DNA of 64,000 nt from Flavobacterium sp. UBA2787 (GTDB lineage Bacteria > Bacteroidota > Bacteroidia > Flavobacteriales > Flavobacteriaceae). The notes under the pieces were generated by a model. That model did no database searches, had not been told where the DNA came from, and worked only from the letters and a program-made list of their open reading frames with translations. The stretch covers positions 1-64,000 of the forward strand of contig DEHZ01000013.1 in NCBI GenBank assembly GCA_002352205.1, read 5' to 3'. How positions within the stretch are numbered: position 1 is the stretch's first letter; the number at the start of each line of letters is the position of its first letter. A program made the position numbers and the translations under genes. Shown here piece after piece: positions 10,207 to 18,962 of this stretch.

Positions 10207-11142
10207 ATGAAAAAAATAGTTTTGACTTTAGCCTTTGCATTGATGATTGCTCTAGATGGTCAGGCACAACAAGATCCACATTATACGCAGTATATGTATA
10301 ATATGAATATCATGAATCCGGCTTATGCCGGTTCAAAAGAAAGTTTATCCGTTGGGTTGTTATACCGAGCTCAATGGGTTGAAATCGAGGGAGCACCAAA
10401 AACTGGAACATTATCCATCCACAGTCCGGTGGGAAAAAATGTAGGTTTAGGTTTGTCTGCCATAACCGATAAAATCGGTCCGGTGGAAGAAAACAATGTG
10501 TATGCAGATTTCTCTTATACATTGAATTTAGGTGGCGAACATCGTTTGGCTTTCGGTATCAAAGGAGGAGCAACTTTCCATAAAGTGGGGTTGTTCAGTG
10601 ATATCGGAAATGGTTTTGTTCCAGATCCTGATGATCCTGCTTTCAGCGAAAATTCAAGTAATACTTATTTAAACCTTGGTTCCGGACTTTTCTATTACAA
10701 CCAAAAGTTTTATGCAGCTTTTTCGGTGCCAAACATGTTAAAATCAAAGCATTTGGATGTAACTCAAAATGGTCAGGAATATGAATTTGGTTCAGAAGTA
10801 CAGCATTATTTCTTAACAGCCGGTTATGTTTTTGATTTGTCAGAAAATACAAAATTCAAGCCTTCTTTTATGATGAAATCATCATTTAACGCACCAACTT
10901 CGATAGATGTTTCGGCAAATGTGTTATTTTTTAATAAATTTGAGTTAGGAGCAACGTATCGACTTGAGGATTCTTTCGGAGGAATGATTAACTTTGCAAT
11001 AACTCCATCAATCAGAGTGGGGTATGCGTATGACCATATTGTTTCAGATTTGAATGTAACAACACCGGCTTCACACGAATTTATGTTGTTGTTTGATTTG
11101 AATTTTTCGAAGAAAATATCCATTTCGCCAAGATTTTTCTAA
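10207..11142 (+). CDS. PorP/SprF family type IX secretion outer-membrane protein
   Basis: 311-residue protein with a signal peptide ending GQAQ and the family opening QQDPHYTQYMYNMNIMNPAYAG. The rest is alternating beta strands consistent with an outer-membrane barrel, ending in an aromatic residue (PRFF). In Flavobacterium, SprF is needed for secretion of the adhesin SprB, and members of this family usually sit directly 3' of genes for type B sorting-domain proteins, as here. It therefore probably serves the 2371-residue adhesin upstream. It is 18 bp from the OmpA-family gene downstream, indicating cotranscription. It is not called sprF itself because the upstream adhesin is not recognisable as SprB. 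Confidence 0.9.
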   Translation: MKKIVLTLAFALMIALDGQAQQDPHYTQYMYNMNIMNPAYAGSKESLSVGLLYRAQWVEIEGAPKTGTLSIHSPVGKNVGLGLSAITDKIGPVEENNVYADFSYTLNLGGEHRLAFGIKGGATFHKVGLFSDIGNGFVPDPDDPAFSENSSNTYLNLGSGLFYYNQKFYAAFSVPNMLKSKHLDVTQNGQEYEFGSEVQHYFLTAGYVFDLSENTKFKPSFMMKSSFNAPTSIDVSANVLFFNKFELGATYRLEDSFGGMINFAITPSIRVGYAYDHIVSDLNVTTPASHEFMLLFDLNFSKKISISPRFF

Positions 11143-11160
11143 CCAATAAAGAAACCTAAA

Positions 11161-13032
11161 ATGAAAAAATTATATATCACAGCAGGATTGTTTTTAACGC
11201 TTATGTCCGGATTTGCTCAAAATAAGCAAACTGAAAAAGCTGATAAGTTGTTTGAAACTTATCAATATGTTGCTGCCATTGATGAATATTTAAAAATAGC
11301 TGAATCAAAAAAAGCTGATAGTTACGTTTACAAACAATTAGCCGATAGCTATTATAATGTGTACAACACAGAAGCAGCGGCAAAATGGTACGCCAAAGCA
11401 GTCGAGAAAAATCAAGATGCCGAGACTCATTACCGTTATGCTCAAACGTTGAAGTCGTTAGGAAAATACCAAGAAGCAAACAAACAAATGGATAAATTTG
11501 CCTCACTTTTGCCAACTGATCAACGGGCAAAAGATCACAAAGCAAATCCAAATTATATCCCAACTTTAGCAGATAAAACGAAGTTGTTTGATATCAAAGA
11601 AACCAAAATTAATAGCAAAGATCAAAGTGATTTCGGAGCTGTTTTAGCGAATGATAATACATTGTATTTTGCCAGCACGAGAAACACGTCAAACAAAACG
11701 GATAAGTGGATTAACCAACCATATTTGGATATTTTTTCATCCACTTTAAATGCAGACGGAACGTTGTCTGAGCCACAAAAAGTAAATGAATTAAATACTG
11801 CTTTTCACGATGGTCCGGTTACAATTTCTGCAGATGGGAACACTATGTTTTTTGCCAGAGACGGTCACAGCGAAGGCGTTTTTGAAAAAGATAAAAAGAA
11901 CAACATCAAAGTAGGTCAACAAGGTCTATACAAAGCCACAAAAGTCAATGGGAAATGGTCAGATGTGCAAGCTTTGCCTTTCAACAACACCAATTATTCT
12001 GTCAGTCATCCGAGTTTAAGTAAAGACGGAAAAACACTTTATTTTGCTTCGAATATGCCGGGTGGTTTAGGCGATACTGATATTTGGAAAGTATCTGTTA
12101 ATGGAACAAATTATGGTAAACCTGAAAATTTAGGTGCATCGGTAAACACTGCCGGAAAAGAAGGTTTTCCATTTGTTACAGATGATAATGTGCTGTATTT
12201 CGCTTCAAGCGGAAGACAAGGTTTTGGTGGTTTAGATGTTTTTAAAGTTGATTTAAACAATCCATCAGAAACAATTAACATAGGAAAACCGGTTAATACT
12301 GAAAAGGACGATTTCTCATTTAGCTTTAATACAACCAAAAACATCGGATTCTTTTCTTCAAACAGAAGCGGAATTGATAACATTTTTGAAGCAACTCCAA
12401 TTTGTGCTGCCGAAGCAATTGCAATCGTAAAAGACAAAAAGTCAGGAAAAGTTTTAGCAGATGCTACCGTTTCTATTTTAGATGAAAAAAGAAATGTCAT
12501 CGCAACAAAACAAACCAATTCCAAAGGCGAAGTTTCGTATGATATAAATTGTGATACAGCTTATCTTTTTCAAGTAACAAAACAGGATTTTGACCCGGCT
12601 TCAGCTTCGGTTGAAAAAGTGAAATCCGGAAAAACTTCGGTTACGTTAGAATTAGAACCGATTGAAGTGATTGTAACAGACACAGAAGTTATCCTAAAAA
12701 GCATCTTTTTTGAATTTAATAAAAGCAACATTACAGAGCAAGGTGCAACCGAATTGGATAAGTTAGTTAAGGTAATGAGAGACAATCCAACAATGGAAAT
12801 CTTAGTAAAATCGCATACCGACTCCAAAGGTAGTGCGGCTTATAATTTGAATTTATCAAATCAAAGAGCTCAATCAACTGTTCAGTATTTAATCTCAAAA
12901 GGAATTTCTAAAAATAGACTTTCTGCAAAAGGAGTAGGGTTATCTGAACCAAAAATTGATTGTAAAGAAAATTGTACTGAAGAGCAAGATGCTCAAAACA
13001 GACGATCAGAATTTCTTATAGTTAAAAAATAA
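11161..13032 (+). CDS. OmpA family protein with TPR and PD40 beta-propeller repeats
   Basis: 623-residue envelope protein. A signal peptide (cleavage near SGFAQ, residue about 20) precedes TPR helices (about 20-110), a WD40-like PD40 propeller (about 140-420, with recurring LYFAS and GGLGDTDIW-type motifs), a carboxypeptidase-regulatory-like beta sandwich (about 425-500) and a C-terminal OmpA peptidoglycan-binding domain (about 510-623, FFEFNKSNIT and RRSEFLI). Such proteins commonly accompany PorP/SprF genes in Bacteroidota and are thought to link the secretion or adhesion apparatus to peptidoglycan. It lies 18 bp after the SprF-family gene and is followed by a terminator, so it is the last gene of the adhesin-SprF-OmpA unit. 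Its precise role is inferred from context. Confidence 0.88.
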   Translation: MKKLYITAGLFLTLMSGFAQNKQTEKADKLFETYQYVAAIDEYLKIAESKKADSYVYKQLADSYYNVYNTEAAAKWYAKAVEKNQDAETHYRYAQTLKSLGKYQEANKQMDKFASLLPTDQRAKDHKANPNYIPTLADKTKLFDIKETKINSKDQSDFGAVLANDNTLYFASTRNTSNKTDKWINQPYLDIFSSTLNADGTLSEPQKVNELNTAFHDGPVTISADGNTMFFARDGHSEGVFEKDKKNNIKVGQQGLYKATKVNGKWSDVQALPFNNTNYSVSHPSLSKDGKTLYFASNMPGGLGDTDIWKVSVNGTNYGKPENLGASVNTAGKEGFPFVTDDNVLYFASSGRQGFGGLDVFKVDLNNPSETINIGKPVNTEKDDFSFSFNTTKNIGFFSSNRSGIDNIFEATPICAAEAIAIVKDKKSGKVLADATVSILDEKRNVIATKQTNSKGEVSYDINCDTAYLFQVTKQDFDPASASVEKVKSGKTSVTLELEPIEVIVTDTEVILKSIFFEFNKSNITEQGATELDKLVKVMRDNPTMEILVKSHTDSKGSAAYNLNLSNQRAQSTVQYLISKGISKNRLSAKGVGLSEPKIDCKENCTEEQDAQNRRSEFLIVKK

Positions 13033-13058
13033 AAATTATTACTACTTGTTGTTAATTA

Positions 13059-13089
13059 AGCTAAAGCGTATGTAATGTACGCTTTGGCT
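13059..13089 (+). terminator. Hairpin terminator after the OmpA-family gene
   Basis: AAAGCGTA (13063-13070) pairs with TACGCTTT (13078-13085) around a 7-base loop. The stem extends through a T-G pair to AGC/GCT. A T-rich stretch follows at 13090-13100. Confidence 0.7.
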
Positions 13090-13138
13090 TTACATTTTTT
13101 AATTCTCTATTTCTACTCAATAAATAGGATTTCCATTA

Positions 13139-13159
13139 ATAATTGTTTTAAACAATTAT
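13139..13159. promoter_or_regulatory. Perfect 21-bp palindrome in the leader of the 1401-residue secreted protein
   Basis: ATAATTGTTT (13139-13148) and AAACAATTAT (13150-13159) are perfect inverted arms around one base, ending 14 bp before the ATG at 13174. The size and position suit an operator for a dimeric regulator, or a hairpin at the ribosome-binding region. The motif is A/T rich, so chance is possible. Confidence 0.35.
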
Positions 13160-13173
13160 CAATATTTGATTCA

Positions 13174-16100
13174 ATGAAAAAGATAGTTGCCTTTATAATA
13201 TTCCTTTTTTTTAATCCACTTTTTGCCCAAGCTCCAAACGATTGTGTTAATGCTATCACTGTTTGTAGTGATGGAAATTTTTCTTCAAATGCCGATGGAA
13301 TTGGAAATTTTCAAGAAGTTTCAGGTTGCGGAAGTTTTGAACACAACACCATTTGGCTTCGAATAAACATTGTTCAAGCCGGAACTTTAGGATTTCATAT
13401 CCGACCCAATGATACAGATATTTTAGTTGATTATGATTTTTGGGTTTTTGGTCCGAATGCTACCTGCGGAAGTTTAGGTAACCCAATCCGATGTTCAACC
13501 ACTAATCCGGAAATGGCAGGATTGCCAAATAATTATACAGGAATGTATGGAAGCACTACTTCTACCCAAAATGGACCCGGTGCAGACGGTAATGGTTATG
13601 TGCGTTGGTTAAATGTGCTGCCTGGTCAAACGTATTATGTAGTAGTTGATAGACCAATCGGAGATGGTGGTTTTGAATTAGAATGGATTGGCTCTGCCAC
13701 TCAAGGCAACGGAGCTTTTGCACCACCACCAACAGCCAATGCCATTGAAGACTATATCACTTGTAGCACCAATGCGAATACCGGAATTTTTGATTTGAAT
13801 ACAGTAAGAAGTTCAATAAATAGTGACTTAACTGGAAATACTATTACTTTTCATACCACCATCGAAGATGCTATTGACGGTATTGATGATTTGACGAATA
13901 TTTTGGCTAATGCTACAAATCCTCAACAAATTTTTGCCAGAGTAACAGATAATGTAACAGGTTGTTCGTCGATAACTGATTTTAATTTGGTCGTTTATCC
14001 CGTTCCTGATGCGAATGTTACTGTTTCTTCGACTGAAATTTGTCAAGGTGAATCAGTGACAGTAACCATTACCGGCACACCGAATGCAACAATCACCTAT
14101 CAAATTAATGGCGGAACAGACCAAACTGCTTTGCTCGATGCTTCCGGTAATTTTAGTTTTAATGATGTATTGAATGCTAATACAACCTATACTTTAAGTC
14201 TCGCACAAATTATCGATACAGATGGCTCGGTTATTTGTTCTCAAAATTTATCAGAAAGTTTATTTGTTACGGTTAATGAAATTCAAGCTCCTACTTTTGT
14301 CACCAATTCTCCAATTTGTAGTGGCGAAGCGGCAATCATAACTTTTACAGGAAAACCAAATACCGTTTTGAATTTTACAGTAAATGGAAATCCGGAGACT
14401 ATAAATATTGATGGAACCGGTTCATATACACATACAATCAACAATGTAACGACCAATCTTGATATAATTTTAGTTGATATTACAGAAGATGCTGCTCCGT
14501 TTTGTTCATTAACATTTAATGAGCCAATAACTATTTTGGTGGAAAATGAACCAATAATTGTAAATCCTACACCTTATCTAATTTGCGATACAACCGGAAA
14601 CCCCAATTCGGCTTTGTTTCAATTGGATAGCAAAAATGATGAAATTACTAACAACAATTCGGCTTTAACGGTAACTTATTTTCTGACTCAAGCTTTGGCG
14701 AATAGCGGAAATCCTGCAGATGCGTTGCCTAATTCATACCAAAGTATTTCTGCTAATCAAACAGTGTATGTTAGGGTTGAGTCGGCAGCGGGTTGCGTTT
14801 CATTTACCGAATTAGTACTTCAAGTTGTGGAAGCTCCAACTGCAAATAATCCAACTCCTTTAAATCAGTGTGAAAACGGAACAACCGGAATTGCAACATT
14901 TGATTTGGATGGGGCTGTTGCCGAAATTATTCTGGGAAATACTTTTCCTGTTATCGTGACTTTTTATGAAACATTGGCTCAAGCTCAATTGGATGATGAT
15001 GAAATTACAATAACCAATGCTCACAATAGTGCCTCCGGTTCAGTTTTTGTGCGGGTGCAAAGCGGTTCTTGTTTTGAAATTGTGGTGTTAGTATTGAACG
15101 TTCTTCCTAATCCAGTTATAACTTCGCCGGGAATAATTTCCGAATGTGATGATGATTCGGATGGGATAACTTCATTCAATTTAGCTAATTTAGTGAATAC
15201 GATTTTGAACGGATTACCTTCAACTGATTATTCAGTGCGGTTTTATACCAATCAAAATGATGCGATCAATCAACCGTTGAATTTTATTTCACCATCCAAT
15301 AATTACGAAAACACAACACCTTTTGACGAGACAATTTGGATTCGTTTAGAGAATAATTCAACTAACTGTTTTACGGTTGAAGAACTTTCTTTGGTTGTGA
15401 ATGTTCCTTTGCAATTACCAACAAACTTGTCGCTTACAGAATGTGATGTAAATAATGATGGTTTTGCCATTTTTAACTTAACAAATGCTCAAAATGCCGT
15501 TTTAGGCAATGCGACCAATCCGTCAAATTTTCAAGTTCAATTTTATCATACTGAGTTAGGAGCAATAAATGAAACAGCAGCTGAACTGATTAATTCTCCC
15601 GGAAGTTTTACTAATTTAATTTCAGGAAATTCAACAATTGGTGTGAGAGTTGAACATAGTTCAACAGGATGCTTTAGCACAACTACGCTGAATTTGAACC
15701 TGATTCCGTTACCGGATGTAGGTGCAATTACACTACCAAATTTGGTTTTATGTGATGAAGTTACGCCGTATGATTTATCTGAAGAGTTTGATTTGACAGT
15801 TTATGAAAGTCTTATTCGAAGCGGAATTCCTAATTTGATTATTACGTATCATAACTCAATCGGAAATGCGAATAATGGAACAAACCCAATTGGAACAGCG
15901 GCAAATTTCAATTCTCCATCTACAACAATTTATATTCGCGTAGTAAATGGTTTAAGTGCAAATCCACTTTGTTCGGTTGTTCTTCCACTGAATTTGGTGG
16001 TGAATCCGTTGCCAAGTTTGCAAGTAGATGAAATAATTATTTGTGATGCAAATCTTTCCGGTTTTGCCGACTTTGATTTGCAAGGAAAAATTCCTGAAAT

Positions 16101-17379
16101 TTTAGGGTCATCGCAACCGATTAGCAATTTCAATGTTGAATTTTTTGAAGATAGTTTGGAAAATTCCCCAATTACATCCAATCCATACACCAATACTACA
16201 ATTGATTTACAGGTGATTTATTTGAAAATCACAAATCTTACTACGTTATGTTCAGTGATTTTACCATTTGAATTGAAAGTAGAAGCCGGTGCTCAAGCCA
16301 CACAGCCAAATGCTTGGGAAGTTTGTGATTATGATGGAACAAATGACGGAATCACCACTTTTGATTTAACAACGTTAGATTCAGTCGTGTTGAACGGTCA
16401 AAATCCAGCAGATTTTTTAGTGACGTATCATCTAACTGCAGGCGGAGCTTTGAACGGAACTAATTCAATAGCAAATCCGGAAAACCATCAAAATACGCTT
16501 TCGCCAAATCAACAAACGATTCACATTCGAGTGAAGAATATCAACTTTGTAACCTCATGTGTGGCAACAACTACAGTGCTTTTAAAAGTTGAAAAATTAT
16601 TGGAACCGGTCATTACAACTGTTGATGGAAGCAATACGATTTGTGTAAATTTTGAAACCGGAGTTGTTGAACGAACATTGACTTTACGAAGCAGTATCCA
16701 AGGAAGTAATTATACGTACACTTGGTTTTTAAACGGAAGTATAATTCCAAATGCAACGGCAAGTACGTATGTTGTAAATACTGCTTCGCCCGGAATGTAT
16801 TCTGTTTTGGTTGAAAATTCGGTTTCTACTTTAGGTTGTATTTCTGATCCAAGTGATGATTTTGAAGTAATTCAGTCAGGACCGGCAGTGGTCATTGATT
16901 ATCAGGCTTCGGGAGCTTTTTCTGAAAATGCAACGATTACGGTGCAAGTGGAAGGTTATGGTGACTATTGGTTTCAGTTGAATGACGGACCGATTTTGAA
17001 TAATGGAGGAGTTTTTACGAATGTTCCTCCTGGAATTCATACAGTTACTGTTCACGATCAAAAAACCGGAAATCCATCGTGTGACAGCGTGATAATTGAA
17101 AATATTCAGATTATTGATTACCCAAAATTCTTTACGCCAAATGGTGACGGTTATAATGACGAATGGAATATTACGGCTTTGCGAAACCAACCGAGTGCTT
17201 ACATTATAATTTTTGATCGTTACGGAAAATTGATAAAATCAATTAGTCCAAATGGAGCAGGTTGGGATGGAACTTTTAATGGAAATGCTCTCTTTTCAAC
17301 AGATTATTGGTTTATTGTTTACTATGAAGAAAATGGTGTTTCAAAGGAATTTAAAGCTCATTTTGCTTTAAAAAGATAA
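13174..17379 (+). CDS. Large T9SS type B secreted protein with tandem beta repeats
   Basis: About 1401 residues. The ATG at 13174 starts a clean signal peptide (cleavage after NPLFAQ); the in-frame extension to 13075 is not signal-like. An N-terminal domain (about 20-180, APNDCVNAITVCSDG) resembles a module often found in flavobacterial secreted proteins. The body is a series of roughly 90-110-residue repeats, several opening with a Cys-Asp element and FDL (for example ECDDDSDGITSFNL, ECDVNNDGFAIFNL, VCDYDGTNDGITTFDL) and containing an Arg-Val strand. The last about 87 residues begin YPKFFTPNGDGYND and form the type B sorting domain. No PorP/SprF gene follows directly; a terminator and a repeat element do. 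The ligand is unknown. An adhesive or surface role is inferred. Confidence 0.87.
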   Translation: MKKIVAFIIFLFFNPLFAQAPNDCVNAITVCSDGNFSSNADGIGNFQEVSGCGSFEHNTIWLRINIVQAGTLGFHIRPNDTDILVDYDFWVFGPNATCGSLGNPIRCSTTNPEMAGLPNNYTGMYGSTTSTQNGPGADGNGYVRWLNVLPGQTYYVVVDRPIGDGGFELEWIGSATQGNGAFAPPPTANAIEDYITCSTNANTGIFDLNTVRSSINSDLTGNTITFHTTIEDAIDGIDDLTNILANATNPQQIFARVTDNVTGCSSITDFNLVVYPVPDANVTVSSTEICQGESVTVTITGTPNATITYQINGGTDQTALLDASGNFSFNDVLNANTTYTLSLAQIIDTDGSVICSQNLSESLFVTVNEIQAPTFVTNSPICSGEAAIITFTGKPNTVLNFTVNGNPETINIDGTGSYTHTINNVTTNLDIILVDITEDAAPFCSLTFNEPITILVENEPIIVNPTPYLICDTTGNPNSALFQLDSKNDEITNNNSALTVTYFLTQALANSGNPADALPNSYQSISANQTVYVRVESAAGCVSFTELVLQVVEAPTANNPTPLNQCENGTTGIATFDLDGAVAEIILGNTFPVIVTFYETLAQAQLDDDEITITNAHNSASGSVFVRVQSGSCFEIVVLVLNVLPNPVITSPGIISECDDDSDGITSFNLANLVNTILNGLPSTDYSVRFYTNQNDAINQPLNFISPSNNYENTTPFDETIWIRLENNSTNCFTVEELSLVVNVPLQLPTNLSLTECDVNNDGFAIFNLTNAQNAVLGNATNPSNFQVQFYHTELGAINETAAELINSPGSFTNLISGNSTIGVRVEHSSTGCFSTTTLNLNLIPLPDVGAITLPNLVLCDEVTPYDLSEEFDLTVYESLIRSGIPNLIITYHNSIGNANNGTNPIGTAANFNSPSTTIYIRVVNGLSANPLCSVVLPLNLVVNPLPSLQVDEIIICDANLSGFADFDLQGKIPEILGSSQPISNFNVEFFEDSLENSPITSNPYTNTTIDLQVIYLKITNLTTLCSVILPFELKVEAGAQATQPNAWEVCDYDGTNDGITTFDLTTLDSVVLNGQNPADFLVTYHLTAGGALNGTNSIANPENHQNTLSPNQQTIHIRVKNINFVTSCVATTTVLLKVEKLLEPVITTVDGSNTICVNFETGVVERTLTLRSSIQGSNYTYTWFLNGSIIPNATASTYVVNTASPGMYSVLVENSVSTLGCISDPSDDFEVIQSGPAVVIDYQASGAFSENATITVQVEGYGDYWFQLNDGPILNNGGVFTNVPPGIHTVTVHDQKTGNPSCDSVIIENIQIIDYPKFFTPNGDGYNDEWNITALRNQPSAYIIIFDRYGKLIKSISPNGAGWDGTFNGNALFSTDYWFIVYYEENGVSKEFKAHFALKR

Positions 17380-17439
17380 TTTTTTAGATTGTTTTTGATT
17401 ATTTTAAATTGGTTTAGAATTACTTAAACAATACAACTG

Positions 17440-17605
17440 GAGCCGTCTTGAAAGCAATTTTAAGACGGTTTTTCTTTAAAGCACTAAGCCCCGCGTGAGG
17501 GATTGAAGCGGAAAGCCCACAGCAACAACGGAGCTTGCGGAGTTGGGGCGAGGACTTGCAGCGAAAAGCCCGACCCGTAGCTTGCGGAGGGGCACGCTCA
17601 AATTA
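17440..17605 (+). repeat. GC-rich dispersed repeat, complete copy with built-in terminator
   Basis: 166-bp element nearly identical to the reverse complement of 34199-34360, with 70 contiguous identical bases (17508-17577, AGCGGAAAGCC to CCCGACCC). It starts with a terminator hairpin, then CTTTAAAGCAC, then two related half-units, each with AGCGRAAAGCCC and AGCTTGCGGAG. It lies in the 231-bp space between the convergent 13174-17379 gene and murF, in the orientation of the former. No protein coding is apparent. Confidence 0.88.
17443..17473 (+). terminator. Terminator of the 1401-residue secreted protein (part of the repeat)
   Basis: CCGTCTT (17443-17449) pairs with AAGACGG (17462-17468), with AAA/TTT pairing inside the loop, followed by TTTTT. 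The same hairpin, with wobble pairs, opens the other full copy of the repeat. Confidence 0.85.
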
Positions 17606-17610
17606 TTTTT

Positions 17611-18894
17611 TTAAATATACTGAAGTGTTCGTTCTAAAGCCATTCCTCGAGAGCCTTTAATGAGAATGAGTGTGTTTTGAAAAGTATTGTTTTTTAAATA
17701 TTCTGCAAATTCATCATAAGTAATGAAGAAATGGAGATTTTGATGATCTTCTTTGACAGTATAAAATTCTTTTCCGACTAAATAACAGTTGAAGTTGGCA
17801 GTTGAACTTAGTTTTTTTATAATGTTTCTGTGTTCTAGAGAACTTTCTTCGCCCAATTCAAACATATCTCCCAAAACGGCAATTTTTGATTCATTTTCTA
17901 GCTGAATGAAATTCTGCAAAGCAACTTCCATACTGCTCGGATTGGCATTGTAGGCATCGAGAATGATTTCGTTACTGTTTTTGTGGATGATTTGAGAGCG
18001 ATTGTTATCCGGTTGATAATTTTCTAATGCTTGCTTGCAATCCTGCATTGGCACTTTGAAATATTTTCCCAGTGTAATTGCGGCATTAATGTTGGTGGCG
18101 TTGTAAAGACCTATTAAATTAGATTGGATTTCTATTTCTTCAAATTTTACTTTCACAAAAGGATTTGCTTCTACATTTTTAATAAAAACATAACTATTCG
18201 GATTTGTTGTACTAAAAGTGATTTGCTCCATTTGAACTGTCTTAGTAGATTGGATTGGATCATCGAGGTTTACAACTACTTTTTTGCTATTTTTGATTAG
18301 GTAATCATACATTTCCGACTTTCCTTTGATTACGCCTTCTACACCTCCAAATCCCTCTAAGTGTGCCTTTCCAAAATTGGTAATATAGCCATAATCTGGT
18401 TGTGCAATTTCACATAAAAAAGCAATTTCTTTTTGATGATTGGCTCCCATTTCTACAATACCGATTTCGGTTTCTTTTGTGAAAGAGAGTAGAGTTAGCG
18501 GAACACCAATGTGGTTGTTTAAGTTTCCAACTGTTGCTTTAGTGTTAAATTTTTTGGATAAAACTACTTGAAATAATTCTTTGGTAGTAGTTTTACCGTT
18601 GCTCCCGGTTAAGGCGATGATAGGTAGGCTTAAATACTCTCTGTGATACTTTGCTAATTGTTGTAGGGTTTCTAATGTGTTTGAAACTAGTAATGTTTTA
18701 TCATTTAAATAGTAGTCCTTATTGTCAATTAGAACATAGGATGCTCCGTTTTCTAAAGCTTCTTTGGCAAAGGTGTTTGCATCGAAACTGTTACCTTTTA
18801 AAGCTACAAAAAGTGATTTTTTTTCGATTTTTCTTGTATCGATTGAAACGGAAGAACATTCTAAAAAGCGAGCATGAATTTGAGCGATATCCAT
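17611..18894 (-). CDS. murF: UDP-N-acetylmuramoyl-tripeptide--D-alanyl-D-alanine ligase
   Basis: Cytoplasmic Mur ligase that adds D-Ala-D-Ala to the UDP-MurNAc-tripeptide, the last cytoplasmic step of peptidoglycan precursor synthesis. 427 residues, the usual length. The N-terminal substrate domain has DTRKIEKKSLFVALKG. The ATP-binding P-loop GSNGKTT is at 97-103. EMGANHQKEI, NLDDP and the C-terminal DAYNANPSSM and LGDMFELG motifs fit the family. It lies downstream of gldJ on the same strand, but a strong terminator (18918-18942) separates them, so it probably has its own weak promoter. The MurF neighbour of gldJ is common in flavobacteria. Confidence 0.96.
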   Translation of the reverse strand: MDIAQIHARFLECSSVSIDTRKIEKKSLFVALKGNSFDANTFAKEALENGASYVLIDNKDYYLNDKTLLVSNTLETLQQLAKYHREYLSLPIIALTGSNGKTTTKELFQVVLSKKFNTKATVGNLNNHIGVPLTLLSFTKETEIGIVEMGANHQKEIAFLCEIAQPDYGYITNFGKAHLEGFGGVEGVIKGKSEMYDYLIKNSKKVVVNLDDPIQSTKTVQMEQITFSTTNPNSYVFIKNVEANPFVKVKFEEIEIQSNLIGLYNATNINAAITLGKYFKVPMQDCKQALENYQPDNNRSQIIHKNSNEIILDAYNANPSSMEVALQNFIQLENESKIAVLGDMFELGEESSLEHRNIIKKLSSTANFNCYLVGKEFYTVKEDHQNLHFFITYDEFAEYLKNNTFQNTLILIKGSRGMALERTLQYI

Positions 18895-18917
18895 AAACAG
18901 AAAGTATTTTAAAAAAT

Positions 18918-18942
18918 AAAAAGCCCTAAAAAAGGGCTTTTT
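18918..18942 (-). terminator. Terminator of gldJ
   Basis: AAAAAGCCC (18918-18926) pairs with GGGCTTTTT (18934-18942). Read on the minus strand it follows the gldJ stop codon by about 20 bp and is followed by ATTTTTT. Confidence 0.85.
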
Positions 18943-18962
18943 GTATTATTCAGTAAAGGAAA

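Noticed and set aside
10824..11123. 99-residue minus-strand frame opposite the SprF-family gene
   Set aside because: A shadow of the beta-barrel coding sequence; no start context or family resemblance.
12111..12524. 137-residue open frame on the minus strand opposite the OmpA-family gene
   Set aside because: It lies entirely inside a well-supported gene, has Ser/Lys-rich low-information composition typical of an antisense frame, and no promoter.
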